Below, piece by piece: positions 34,610 to 45,360 of a stretch of DNA of 64,000 nucleotides (position 1 is its first letter; the number at the start of each line of letters is the position of its first letter). The notes beneath the pieces were generated by a model. That model was not told the DNA's origin. It saw nothing but the letters and a program-made list of their open reading frames with translations, and did not search any database. The translations under genes were made by a program, and so were the position numbers. The DNA lies in the NCBI GenBank assembly GCA_948474755.1, contig CAOLHI010000056.1, positions 682,001-746,000 of the forward strand, written 5' to 3'. Source of the DNA: Ctenosaura bakeri. Its lineage: Eukaryota > Chordata > Lepidosauria > Squamata > Iguanidae.

Positions 34610-35031
34610 GGCCCTTTGCACAGACCAGTGTCCTCCCAGCATGAGGACAGGAGAGGAATGGGACTGTGACAAGACTTCTGCCTGACCTCATCACAGTTCT
34701 GTCCTTCTCCCGTCGCCAACCAACATGATTGTGGAGTAAATTATTGATAGTTTTTCCCCATCAATGATGCCCAATTGCGTGATGCTCTAGCATTTACCTT
34801 CCCTGTGGAAGCTCAGAAGTACGATGGAGGCACTTCCTGTCCCAGCTGCACTGCAGAAGGAAGAAGTGTGTCTGTCACACTCCTTTCAGCAGGGAATCAG
34901 TCGGTGCAGAAGGGAGAATTCCCATCCCTTCCATTTTCCCATTCCCATTCCCTTCCATTCCCTTCCCAGCAGAGGTGCTGCCAGGATTGCGACTGGAGGA
35001 CGACACAATAAGGTAAGGTGCAGAAAGGGCC
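34610..35031 (+). mobile_element. Family C MITE (C5)
   Basis: Ends ggccctttgcacagacc and ggtaaggtgcagaaagggcc. It has the catcaatgatgcccaattgc block shared with C6 and C7 and a CCATTCCCATTCC-like local repeat at 34925-34965. Flanks TAT and TCC do not match. Confidence 0.8.
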
Positions 35032-36550
35032 TCCATGTGATGCAAAGGAGGTCTGTTTCCTTTAAAATATGAAGTGGAAGTTCTCCTTGCCTACAGGAGA
35101 TATGCCACCCCACTTGAGAACTGCGCTCAGACAGCCTGTGAGCTTGAGGCTGCTCTTTCAAACTCAGAGTTGCCCATAAGATATTTTTAACATCAAACAA
35201 GCACAGTTGGAGAATGAATGAAAACAGGACCCTGCTTTCACCCTATTTCCTCCATTTATACAAAAATGGGAATGTTAAGAGCCCTGTTTTCCAGCCTTGG
35301 TTACGTTTCTTTCCAATAAATACACACAGAGATATCGTGCTTGTAGCAAGTGTCAAGAATGTCTTTTCCAAAGAAGAGGGTATTTGCTGCTGTAGGGAAA
35401 ACTCGAGCATTGACTAAATTAACAGGTTGTCTTATCAACTACTATAAGCCTTGAAGTCTAATTAATTTAGTCCTGATCAATACCCTTGAATGAGGCATTG
35501 ATTTCTAGAGGTTTAATTTTTCCCCTTCCTCTCAAGGAAATGGAATAGAATTACATTTTCTCTGCTTTGTCCTTATGTTCTCTCTAAATCACACTAACAC
35601 AGTGTTTTTATGCCTGTCTTTAGAATGTTCATCATAGTTGAGGAGGGAAAAAAAAAGAATGTACATACAATAGAGGGGTTTATTTAAAATTTGTAATGGG
35701 TCATCTTTGCAAGTGAAGTTATTCTTGGATGATGACATGAAAGTTTGGCATCCATTGGCTTTGGATGTATAGAAATCTCCCCTCACCCCCTGCACTCTGC
35801 GTGCTTTCTTTTCTCCTGTTTCCAACCACAACCCTGGAGCTTCAAAACCATGAGATGTACTTCAGACCTTCTCATTTAACGGGGGCACGGTTGGGCAGTT
35901 AAACTGGTGAATGTAGGGGTGCTGAAGAGAGGAGCAATGTGATGATCTCATTCTCCCTTTGTGGGAACAACTGAATATTGTCTGAACAGAGCTAGACTAC
36001 ATGGGTTGTGAAGAAGTAAGATATGAAATTTGTATAGACTAGGCCATTGGTCCATCTAAGCAGGGCTTTCTTAGGTGTAGCACCCTCAATACACAAAGCA
36101 GGGCTCAACTGCTACCTACCCAGACCCATTTTAGGAGCTTGCTAGAAATCATCTTATTCTTCCATCCTTTTGTTTATGGGTCATTTTATCACTAATCACA
36201 CTGTATGGTGTTTTTTTGTGCTTTTCATTGTAAGCTGCCTTCAGCAATGAATCCAAAAAGGGGGATGCTTCTTAAATAGTAATCTGCTCTGCTGCTCAAG
36301 CTCTCCTTTTGATTTCTTTTTTAACCTCAGAGGGATCCAAGAGGGTACAAAATTGCTCCCAGGGCTGCATGCTGCTTATGGGCCACACTTTGTCCAGCCA
36401 TTTTAATGCAAGGTGCAGCTTGAACTCTCACTACAAGCCAAAATGAGGCTATTTCAGACATATCATGAGACAACATCACTCATTGGAAAAGGCAATAATG
36501 CTCAGTAAAGCAGAAGGCTGTAGGCAAAGAAGAAGACTACAGTATAGGTG
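35032..36550. other. Unique noncoding sequence
   Basis: No assigned repeat. 36190-36270 weakly resembles a LINE 3' tail (ttgtaagctgcctt). Otherwise nothing is recognised. Confidence 0.35.
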
Positions 36551-36880
36551 ACAGCCAGTGTTTTGGAGTGGTTTGAATGTTGGAGTAAGGCTGTTTCCAC
36601 ACTACACTGTTATAGTGCTATTATTCCACTTTCAACCTCCTGTGGCATTCTGGGGTTTGTAGTTTACTGAGGCCAAAGAGCTTCCTGGCTGAGAATTCAA
36701 AATGCCCCTCCCTAAACTGCAAACCCCAGGATTCCACAGGATGCAGAAAGTGGAATAATAGCACTATAACAGTGTAGTGCAGAAATGGCCTAAGACTCTA
36801 GGAGACCAGGGTTCAAATCCTTGCTCAACTGTGAAAATCTGCTGGGTGAGTTTGGGCAAATCACATTGTGGGCACATCCC
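36551..36880 (+). mobile_element. tRNA-headed SINE interrupted by MITE A12
   Basis: The head acagccagtg...gtttgaatgttggag (36551-36588) and body gactctaggagaccagggttc...tttgggcaaatcaca (36791-36880) are contiguous if A12 is removed. The tail is missing. Confidence 0.85.
36589..36790 (+). mobile_element. Family A MITE (A12) inside SINE
   Basis: Long-centre subtype, termini ggctgtttccacac and gcagaaatggcc, exact TAA duplications (36586-36588 and 36791-36793). Confidence 0.95.
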
Positions 36881-37134
36881 ACGTGATGGAAAAGTTGCAG
36901 ATTTTGTTCCTATTCTTTCTAATTTTATACTGGGTTAAAATAAACGGACCTGTAAGCTGGTATTAGAAGTCTCTGATCGTACTGAGAGGGGACCAAGAAT
37001 ATTCTGGGATAAACAAGACATGCATGGATCACCAAAAGAAAAGGGGAAGGAACAGGGACAAAACCTGGAACTTTGCAGTTGTTGGTTTTTTTTAATCAGT
37101 CTGGATGAGCCCTCTGTTAGCAGGCAGAAGGAAT

Positions 37135-37240
37135 GACACCCCTCCCCGAAGAAATCTTGCCAAGAAAACCTGATACAGGTTCCCCTTAAGGTCATCGTAA
37201 GTTGGAAATGGTTTGCAGGCACACGACGACGACAATAACA
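37135..37240 (+). mobile_element. SINE tail fragment
   Basis: It matches the SINE tail: aatcttgccaagaaaacc, ggtcatcgtaagttggaaatgg, ggcacacgacgacgac. The head is not recognisable upstream. Confidence 0.65.
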
Positions 37241-37357
37241 GTATAGGTGGAATGATTCGATGAAGAAAGTCACAGTCTTGAGCTTGCAAGACCGAAGCAG
37301 GGCTGTGGATGGCTGATGTTACACAAGTTGAAGTCGGCTTGACAGCAAATTACAACA

Positions 37358-37513
37358 GCACTGGAGTGTTATAATGCTATGATTCCACTTTCAACATCCC
37401 ATGGAATTCTGGGGTTTGCAGTTTTGGGAGGGGCCAGCTGGCCCCTCCCGAAACTGCAAACCCCAGGTTTCCATAGGATGTTGAAAGTGGAATCATAACG
37501 TTATAACACTCTG
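37358..37513 (+). mobile_element. Family A MITE lacking both termini (A13)
   Basis: Arms gcactggagtgttataatgc and the inverse ataacactctgaca are present with the GGCCAGCTGGCC centre, but the outer ggccatttcc bases are gone on both sides. Confidence 0.8.
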
Positions 37514-38468
37514 ACATGCCAAGCAGGCTCCTGTCCCCTTTGTTGATGACCAGTTAAGGATTAAAAAGGTATTGCAAAAGCGTGCCAGATGGAAAGACAC
37601 TTGAAACATCAGTTAGGGAAAATATTCATGGTTCTTCTCCTCACTGCCCCCCCCACAGATACTTCTGCAACTTACTTACTTAACTCAGTGTTTGTTTGTT
37701 TTTCCTCCAGGTAGCCTATCTGCATTCAGATTTGATAACAACCAACAAGCCCGTTTCCTTCCAGGCCTGGTGCCCACCAAGGCAGAGAAAATAGCCTGAG
37801 AGCTTCCTTCTGACAAATGTGTGGGAATACTGGAGAGATATGAGCTTGGTGCCTGGGACTTCGGAGCTATCTGTTGAAAAATGTATGGAGAGAAGAAGAG
37901 GAGGGAGAAGCAATCCCTCTCACTGCTATTTGCCTGGGTTGGAACAGCGTGCTTTTCACTTGCAAGAAGTAGCATCCGCAGAAGTTACTGTCTGGAGTAC
38001 AGTGCCCAGAACCCCCTAGAAAGCATGAGCAATAGGGGAAGAGTCTCCTCAAAACAGCTTTTAGGGCCAAAATGGACCTTAATGCCCTCAAAGATATGGG
38101 GGGGGGTTCTGAGGGTTCCTGGTTGCATCAAAAACAAATGGTTCCTTCCATAAAAGAGCCATGTGTGGCCTGTGAGATGCAGAATTCGCACACCTGGTCT
38201 ACAAAATCAAGACCAGTTGTGGCCTGAATCCTATTGGTTAGTCTCAACTACAGTAGGCTCATTGAATCAATAGTAACTTAGCAAGTCTACTCTTGTGTGA
38301 GTTTTAGTAATTCAATGAGTCTCCTCAAACTGAGAGTAACAATTAGGGCCAGAATTCTGTTGGTATCATATGCCATCCCTCCCCCTCCCTTTATTTATAT
38401 CCAGCCTTTTCCCCAGGTTGGGTCACAAGGCAGCTTACAAAAAGACAGAGAATACAATGAAACACATA
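37514..38468. other. Noncoding sequence with unclassified repeat traces
   Basis: 38340-38440 has gggccagaattctgttgg followed by an antisense LINE/SINE tail (tttatttatatccagcc), the same order as 26070-26160. No gene. Confidence 0.35.
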
Positions 38469-38881
38469 GGCCATTTCCACAGCTTACCATATCCCAGAGG
38501 TGTCTTGCAGGGATCTCAGTAGAGCCTCTTCCAGGAGGGGAGCATGACAGAAGCTTCCTTTGCAACAGCTGCCTCTTAGATCTGGGAAGCATGATGGGCC
38601 CACCTTTTCCTGCCACAATGCAGCCAGGTACTGTCCCAGGCTACGCTGGAGCAAGAAGCTCAGCCATTGTGCTTCCAGACCCTCCACACACCAGGTAAGT
38701 GTGGGATGGCGGCGCAATCACAGATCATTGACGGGTAAAACTCATCAAGGATTTAATCTGTGATTGTGCTGCCCGGGGATGGGAGAAAGATGGGACCATG
38801 GCAAAGTCATGCAGAACCTTTGTTGTGATCCCACCCTTCTCCTGTCCCTATGGCAGGATGACAACATCCTGCAAAAAGGCC
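38469..38881 (-). mobile_element. Family C MITE (C7)
   Basis: Reverse orientation relative to C5. Ends ggccatttccacagc and gcaaaaaggcc, with an internal accaggtaagtg near 38692 as in family B, which links B and C. Flanks ATA and CTA do not match exactly. Confidence 0.75.
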
Positions 38882-39045
38882 CTATGTAAATGCATAGACA
38901 ACCCCATGCCAAGAGTTATCGGAAGTTGCAGCAATCAACCAATTAATCTTTGCAAACTATAGCAGTCTGCTGCTCTGCTAGTTGTGCTGAAAATTTGCAC
39001 ACAGCCCTTTCCTCTTGCCCAGAGCTGAACCCATCAAAACTATGG

Positions 39046-39242
39046 AATTTAGAATCATAGAGTTGGAAGAGACCCCAGGGGCCATCCAGTCCAACCCCCT
39101 GCCATGCAGAAACCCACATCAAAGCATTCCCAACAGATGACCATACAGCCTCTACTTAGGAACCTCCAGAGAAGGAGACTCTACCACACTCTGAGGCAGC
39201 ATATTCCACTGCCGGACAGCTCTGACTGTCAGGAAGTTCTTA
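39046..39242 (-). mobile_element. CR1 LINE 3' tail
   Basis: The minus-strand end catagagttggaagagacc through ctccagagaaggagactc to tgactgtcaggaagttctt. Strongly 5' truncated (about 200 bp). Confidence 0.9.
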
Positions 39243-39640
39243 CACCATCATCTCCTACCTGTTGATGAGCCACAAAAACTAGAGACTTGGCCCTGAGATC
39301 TCATAAGTCTACCTGGGGAACAATATTGATGGGATAGGAATCCAAAGCATCTTGAAGATACCTGGCAACCCATCACTGGGATCAATTGTACAGATGGCCC
39401 AGCAGTTCCACTTGGTGTAAGCTACCTTCTGGTGTTTCCACTTGTTGACAGTGAAACTATTAGTGGGTGGCAAATATACATTATGATCACAAGTATTACT
39501 ATTACTGTTATTTTTTTTTAAAAAAAAGTCAGGTTGCTTGTGGACAATGATACTGAAAAGAATAGAGAAGGATCCTTACAGAAGCATGATCCCTTTTGCC
39601 GCAAATAGGGGATAACCTTGACAAAGTTGTGCCAATAGCA
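39243..39640. other. Unique noncoding sequence
   Basis: No supported feature. A T/A run lies at 39512-39526. Confidence 0.4.
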
Positions 39641-40700
39641 AACAGCTGTAGGAATTAACACCCCTCCTTTCAAAAATACTTACAAATCAGCTTAAATTTC
39701 ACCCTTCTCTTCTAAAAGGGACTAGCCAGACCTTGCAACCTGCATATACCCGCCCTTTCTATTTCCAATCACCCGCTGGCCGGTCGGTTAGCCTGCCAAC
39801 AGTTTTGAGTCTTTTATTAAAACTTTCTGCTCTGTCAAAGCAGTATAAAATAAATTCTGCAATTCTTCCTCCCCCGCTCCACTGGTCCCCTTTGGATCTA
39901 AATATAGAACAGCTAAACTTTTAGAAAAAAAAAATATTATTCTTTACCAGATTTGACTCTAGGTAAGGTTTTAAATTAAAGAAAGAATGGCATACATTTT
40001 TTGCTAAGTTCCAGTCCTTAATCTCTCCTGGAGTTTGGGCCAGGGCAGGGGGGAGAGGAGGTTGTTGCGTTTCCACAGGCTTTTACAAAAGGTCTTTTAC
40101 CAGAGAATGGATTGGACAAACTTTCCGAATATGGACACCCCTTCCCAGACTGGCAATTACCCCCATCGTTCTCCTCCGCTAAGGCCTATGTAAATACCCT
40201 TGCATAATGTTACGGCCTATTGTGAAGGCAACGCCAGCCTGTCACCACTTGGATGTGGGTGTTTTGTGTGCGTGTCCGTGTGTGACTGTGTGCGTGTGTG
40301 CTTCTTTTTTAAAAAAAAAAAAAGGAAAGAAAAATTCAAGCCATCACTTTAAAAAGAATGAAAAGATGTCTGGGCTTAAGCTGTTTACCAACTGGGCCAA
40401 AGCTGTCGAGTGGCAGAGGTGGAGAAAGACCCCGGGCAATTGCAGGAGCACGCCGACACAATGGCAGGCGGCCATTTTCAGCCCAGGATTATTAACCTAA
40501 CCCTGAAACTTTCCCCCCTCTATCCCCCAAACTATGCTTCTTTTTAAAACACAAACTCCCAGTGCACAAAACATGAATGAGCCTTAAAAGGGGAGGGAAA
40601 AATCTTCAACAGGACTTCTGAACACACTATGGACCAGTTATCTTATTGTCTCTGTGGCCCGCGGCTAATTCACTCTACTCAGGCTCCATGAGTTCTGCTA
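39641..40700. other. Repeat-poor region, candidate conserved noncoding sequence
   Basis: No transposon is recognised for about 1 kb. 39740-39920 and 40190-40520 have low repetitiveness and contain the 40440-40500 stretch (cgccgacacaatggc, ggccattttc, attattaacc). No exon with both splice signals and an open frame was convincing. Confidence 0.3.
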
Positions 40701-40724
40701 GGCCTCAGAATAATGTCCCTCACA

Positions 40725-41270
40725 CGAATTTTACTTGTTAAATATGACACATACACCAGATGGAACGCCAGCTAAGAGACATTGGAGAATTATATTGTAC
40801 ATGGTGACGACGGCCCGTATTGAATATGCACGATTTTGGAAAAATGAAACTACACCCACAATGGAACAATGGTGGACAACTTTCATGGAAAACAGAAATG
40901 CAGAAATACTTACACAAAGACTGAAAGGGAAATCAGATGAATATATTAACAAAGAGTGGAAGATTGTTACAGGTTTGGGTTGAGGGTTGACAGAGGGTAT
41001 ACATTTGTCATGATAATAATTATTATACAGTTAACAGTTACAGAAATATCACGTAACAAGTAAAGTAGAGATATATAGCAGGAACTAGCAAATCATAGAT
41101 TATTAACATTTTATTGCGATACGTGGTATAATAAATAGAAGGAGTATCAATAATTGTAATCCAGAAAGGAAAGGAAAATAGAATAACATTACATGTAAAC
41201 ATTGCAGAAATTATTGTTTGTTTTATTTGTTGAAATGTGAATAAAATTATTTAAAAAAATAATGCCCCTC
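40725..41270 (+). mobile_element. L1 LINE 3' end
   Basis: It carries an ORF2 C-terminal frame (40735-40983) followed by an A-rich 3' UTR that ends in aataaaattatttaaaaaaat. Heavily 5' truncated. Confidence 0.75.
40735..40983 (+). pseudogene. L1 ORF2 C-terminal fragment
   Basis: The 82-residue frame has ILYMVTTARIEYARFWK and a MEQWWTTFME segment, collinear with the fragment at 2608-2847. Only the extreme C-terminus remains. Confidence 0.7.
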
Positions 41271-41520
41271 TCATATATATTACTTAAATTATTACATATA
41301 AATTACATATAAATGAGAGACAGAAGAGGAAATTATTAAAGAATCTATGATTCAGTGGGCACATAATATAGACCGTACAAATGAATATGATTTGGAACAA
41401 GGGTTTAAGATATACAGCCAATCAAAATATAAAAGAAAATGTCTATAAGACAATGTCTATAATGTCTATAAGATTGTAAACCATATAAAAATACATGCTA
41501 TTTGTAATGTATAATGTATT

Positions 41521-41568
41521 TCATGTTGTTCGCCGCCTCGATCCATGTGGAGAGGTGGGATACAAATA

Positions 41569-41616
<48 letters not shown>

Positions 41617-41618
41617 TA

Positions 41619-41661
<43 letters not shown>
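41521..41661 (+). repeat. SINE/LINE tail with (AAT)n-(ATT)n microsatellite
   Basis: A cgcctcgatccatgtgg...gaggtgggatacaaataaat tail runs into about 16 AAT units, then aattaatt, then about 14 ATT units. The two halves are reverse complements, so the tract can fold back on itself. Confidence 0.85.
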
Positions 41662-41663
<2 letters not shown>

Positions 41664-41718
41664 TAAGATAGCATTTGTCTTCTGATTGGTGAAAACGCAT
41701 AAAGTGTTTGACAATAAT

Positions 41719-41850
41719 TGTTGGAAATGTGAGGAAGAAAAGGGAACATTCTACCATATGTGGTGGAATTGTCCCAAGGCTAAAACATACTGGAAAATAA
41801 TCTACCTGTTGATAGAGAAAATTTTGGGTCTACAGTTACAAATGAAATGA
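41719..41850 (+). pseudogene. L1 ORF2 Cys/His motif region
   Basis: The plus strand at 41719 reads CWKCEEEKGTFYHMWWNC and then PKAKTYWK. The CxxC...HxxxxC spacing is the zinc-finger-like C-terminal motif of L1 ORF2. The frame is interrupted on both sides. Confidence 0.8.
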
Positions 41851-42004
41851 GAACTCTATTTTTGTTGGGTATGATGGATGAAAACATAGAAAAAAATATG
41901 GGAAGTTGTTATTTTATATGACTGCTGCGGCTAGAATTGTAGATGGGTTGGTGGGTGGGGAGGATTGGTTATGTTTTAATGCTTTTAATGTATTTAATGT
42001 ATTG

Positions 42005-42040
42005 TTGTAGTACCGCCTTGATCCATGGGGAGAGGCGGGA

Positions 42041-42098
<58 letters not shown>
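42005..42098 (+). repeat. SINE/LINE tail with (ATT)n microsatellite
   Basis: A gtaccgccttgatccatgg...gaggcgggat tail followed by about 19 ATT units, inserted within the L1 ORF2 remnant. Confidence 0.85.
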
Positions 42099-42582
42099 TT
42101 AAAAACTGGAAGCAATCAGTTATCCCTAGTGAGGAAGACTGGATAACTAAACTTCTGTATGGGGCTGTAATGGACAAATTGACTAGTTTAATAAGAGAAC
42201 ACTGAGGGGTACCTATATAAAAACCCGAGACCACTTAATCCTCTATTTAAGAGGCAGATGGGGAGACTTGGCGGTAGCTAGCTTTATAGACTATACTTGG
42301 ATATGAATTGTGAGCTAAGTTGAAAATGATATGTTAGAAAGAGATTTAAGTTAGTGTTTAAATAAGTTGATATAACACTTATGACACTTAAGGAATTACA
42401 TCTATTTAAAGATAAAGATCAGACCAACTTATAAGGGAATTATAATTGCAATGATAGCCTGCCAAATTGTAATAGGGTTTTCCCCCCTTTGTTGCTTCTT
42501 TTTTCTGTTAATGTAATTATTTCTGATTTGCTGACTTTTTTCTTTTTGGTTTTTGACTGTGTGATGTATGTTCTCTAATATG

Positions 42583-42584
42583 AT

Positions 42585-42657
<73 letters not shown>

Positions 42658-42658
42658 A
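42583..42658. repeat. (AAT)n-(AGT)n compound microsatellite
   Basis: About 14 AAT units change into about 10 AGT units at the end of the L1 3' UTR, probably grown from its tail. Confidence 0.9.
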
Positions 42659-42660
42659 AT

Positions 42661-43629
42661 GTCCCTCTCCACAAATTTTGGGGGACAACAGAGAGGTTCT
42701 TACTTATGGGGGGGGGTCTGAGTTACACACCCTTAGAACATCTTTTCATGTTTTAATAACAGTACATCTTAAATGTATTTAAAACTGTTGACTGACTGAC
42801 TAACTGAATTTATGATGTGCCTTTTTCTCGAGACGGGATTTAAGGCAGTTGTTTCAAGGCTGTTTTAACTATTTGTCTCTAAAAAATAGGATTATCTGTT
42901 TAATTGTTTTTTTTTAACTTTCACAAATACAATTGGATGATGTTTCAAATTGTTTGAAAGCTGCTTTGTGTCACTTGCTTGGAGAAAAGCAGGGTATAAA
43001 TGAATTATTTAAATAAATGAACTTTGGATGAAAGACACAGACCTCCCTTCCCAGGAAATTTTGCACGCAATTTATTTTGTTGTTGTAGTGTGCTTTTGAG
43101 ATATTTCTGACTTACAATGCCCCTAAGATATCCCACAGACAGAAGTCCACTTAGAAGGATTTAACTGCCAAAAAAGATTTTGGTCGTTCTTTTTGATGGC
43201 TGGTGTGGTTGGATTCTGCCTGCTTTAGGTATTGCTAAAAGACTTACACTCTATGCTTGGAAAGATAAGCATAGGTTGTTCAATAAGTGGAAGATTTCAC
43301 TGCATTGACTCTGCATGAACAAGCATTTGGTAGACTTCGACTTCAGCAAAATGTGTTTTCCAAAATATGGGCTGGGATCCTACATCAGGGATCCAGATTA
43401 TAACTTTACACTCACAAGAATTGTGTGATAATGGTGCATTAGTGAATTGCAACACTGTGCAATTGAGTGTACAAACAAATGTGATATCCACAACTGCAAT
43501 GTGCAAGGTACATCTGAGAGTTTAATACAAAATAATACCACAAGCATAACACCACTTGATCAATTCTGCTTCCGCAACCTTCAGTTCTATACAGAGGTGA
43601 TACCATGGCCAAAAAAGTATAACCACATG
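42661..43629. other. Noncoding sequence with LINE tail and SINE traces
   Basis: 42880-43018 resembles an L2-like 3' UTR ending gcagggtataaatgaatt. 43077-43140 matches a minus-strand SINE tail (gtgcttttgagatatttctgac). 43390-43510 is a TGCA-rich block. No gene. Confidence 0.45.
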
Positions 43630-43742
43630 GGAGAGCATGACTTGCTCAAGGTGATCCAGTGGGATTGAACCAGAAATTCAAGCCCTGGTCTCCCTGAATG
43701 CTAGTCCAGTACTCAAACCAAAGCTATATCACACTGGCCCAA
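43630..43742 (-). mobile_element. SINE head/body fragment
   Basis: The minus strand reads a tRNA-like head gatatagctttggtttgag, a B-box-like gggcttgaatttct, and the body gatcaccttgagcaag. The tail is absent. Confidence 0.65.
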
Positions 43743-43859
43743 GTCTTTATTATTACTGTGGTAGATGAGTGTGGCTAACAGAATCCAATCCACCTGATGA
43801 CCTAACGACCTGAATAAGGGAGAAAGAATATGGCTGAGGTTCTATATTGAGGTTTCATA

Positions 43860-44280
43860 GGCCCTATTCGCATGGCATTTTCCATGTGAAAGGGCGCCTG
43901 GAGCGTCACGCGATTGTGAGGAGCGATCTGCATGACGCACTCACAATCGCACGATACTTCAGGGGCCGGCAGGTGCCAATCGCACACCTTTTCATTTTCG
44001 GCTAGAAGCCGAAAATGATGCATGATCATGCATTGCTCCTGGGACCCACACACATTTACCTAGTGTGCAGAGCCTCCAGAGCCACACCAGCCACGCTTCC
44101 TGCCCCAGCACAGCCTGGGAAGGTCCCAGGCTGCATTGCAGAAGGAAGAGGCGGGGGTCTCGTGCGAGCAGGCAGCTCATGCAGAGCCGAAGGACCCCGG
44201 ACGCGAGAACCTCTCGCCAGAGGCTGCTCGTGTGATCCCCGCACCCCAGCACCGGAAGAAGGTAAGGTGCGGGAAGGGCC
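43860..44280 (-). mobile_element. Family B MITE (B6)
   Basis: Reverse copy: ggccctattcgcatggc at the left and ggtaaggtgcgggaagggcc at the right, exact ATA duplications (43857-43859 and 44281-44283). The subterminal hairpin is at about 43900-43960. The donor-like site is altered (minus strand actaggtaaatg near 44060). The 133-residue frame over it is an artefact. Confidence 0.9.
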
Positions 44281-44739
44281 ATAGTATAAATTTCTGCACA
44301 TAGAGCTACATGCTGATTGTGCTGTGCAACCCTTGTGCTGAATAGTAATGCTAGATAACATTCATTCAAACTTGCAACTGAGTTCACAACCAAACACTCA
44401 GATGCATCCCATGCTCATCCATGCAACATGAATGAACATCTGCATGTTCATCTCCAATGATACCAGGTATGCAACTCCACTTCCACAGCTTTGAACTGGA
44501 TATAGCTGTTGTGCCATAAGAGAACATGCACAGTTATTAGACACCAAAGGATTCTAGCCTATGCATTTCCTTCTATCCATTTTCCATAACTGATTCATTA
44601 TTTTGCAAATTGCCATCAAATCCCCCCTGTACAAACAGCTGCAATCTTATGTGCAGATACCTTGCCTCAAAGCAGGTCCAACTGTAGTCAGTGTGTGTAT
44701 AGTGTGTGTAGCATTAAACTTGCTATTATTTTTTTGTTA
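44281..44739. other. Noncoding sequence with TGCA-rich block
   Basis: 44295-44480 is rich in tgcaac/tgcatg words. A (TG)-rich stretch lies near 44690-44710. No gene. Confidence 0.4.
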
Positions 44740-45355
44740 TTCATCTTCTGGTCAGCTTTGACTAAGGTTGATCCCAGGAAAGAGCCCTGCTCATCAACAG
44801 CTTTGCTTGGGTCTTGCAAACTGAGGGCAGCCATGGCTTTCTTAACTGAAACCATCCATCTGTAAGGTGGTCTTCCTCCTTTCCTACTGCCCATGTTTCC
44901 TACTTTTCCACTTTTCCCAGCATCTTTGTCTTTTCCAGTAAGTCGTGTTGCCTCATGATATGGCCAACGTACAATAGCCTCAGGTTAGTCATCTTGCCTT
45001 CTAGGAAGAGTTTTGGCTTCATTCGCTCTTGGACTCATTTATTCATCTTTTTGGCAGTTCATGGTATCTATAGTAATCTTCCTGTGTACCACATTTCAAA
45101 TGAGTTGGTTCTCTTTCTCTCAGCTTTCTTCACTGGTCAGTGGCCATATCAATACATAGAAATTAGAAATACAGTAGCATGGATGCTTCTTGACTTTGGT
45201 ATTTAATATGTCTTTGCACATGAGGATCTGATCTAGTTTCTTCATAAGTGACCTTCCAACTTGCAGTTTTCTCCTGGTTTCTTCATTACAGGGTCCATTT
45301 TGATTTAAGCTGAGTTATTTGAGTGTCTTCAATGCATTGTGAGCCCTAAGTCTTA
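44740..45355 (-). mobile_element. RTE/Bov-B- or L2-like LINE fragment
   Basis: The minus strand encodes RKGGRPPYRWMVSVKKAM and LQDPSKAVDEQGSFLGS at 44745-44894, the conserved C-terminal end of RTE-type ORFs. Upstream sequence to about 45355 follows the order seen at 61285-61920. Several frameshifts. Confidence 0.6.
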
Positions 45356-45360
45356 TAGTG

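Larger units (their letters stand above)
41271..42660 (+). mobile_element. L1 LINE ORF2 3' segment with two microsatellite-tailed insertions
   Basis: L1 ORF2 pieces occur in order: 41325-41420 (EEIIKESMIQWAHN), 41700-41850 (CWKC...FYHMWWNC, the C-terminal Cys/His motif), 41900-41945 (ILYMTAAARIV) and 42103-42204 (a segment ending SLIREH and a stop). Two short insertions with SINE/LINE-like tails and AAT/ATT runs separate them (about 41451-41661 and 41945-42100). A 3' UTR of about 400 bp follows. Frameshifted and dead. Confidence 0.75.

Noticed and set aside
42429..42674. Poly-tyrosine frame
   Set aside because: It is the translation of the AAT/AGT microsatellite.
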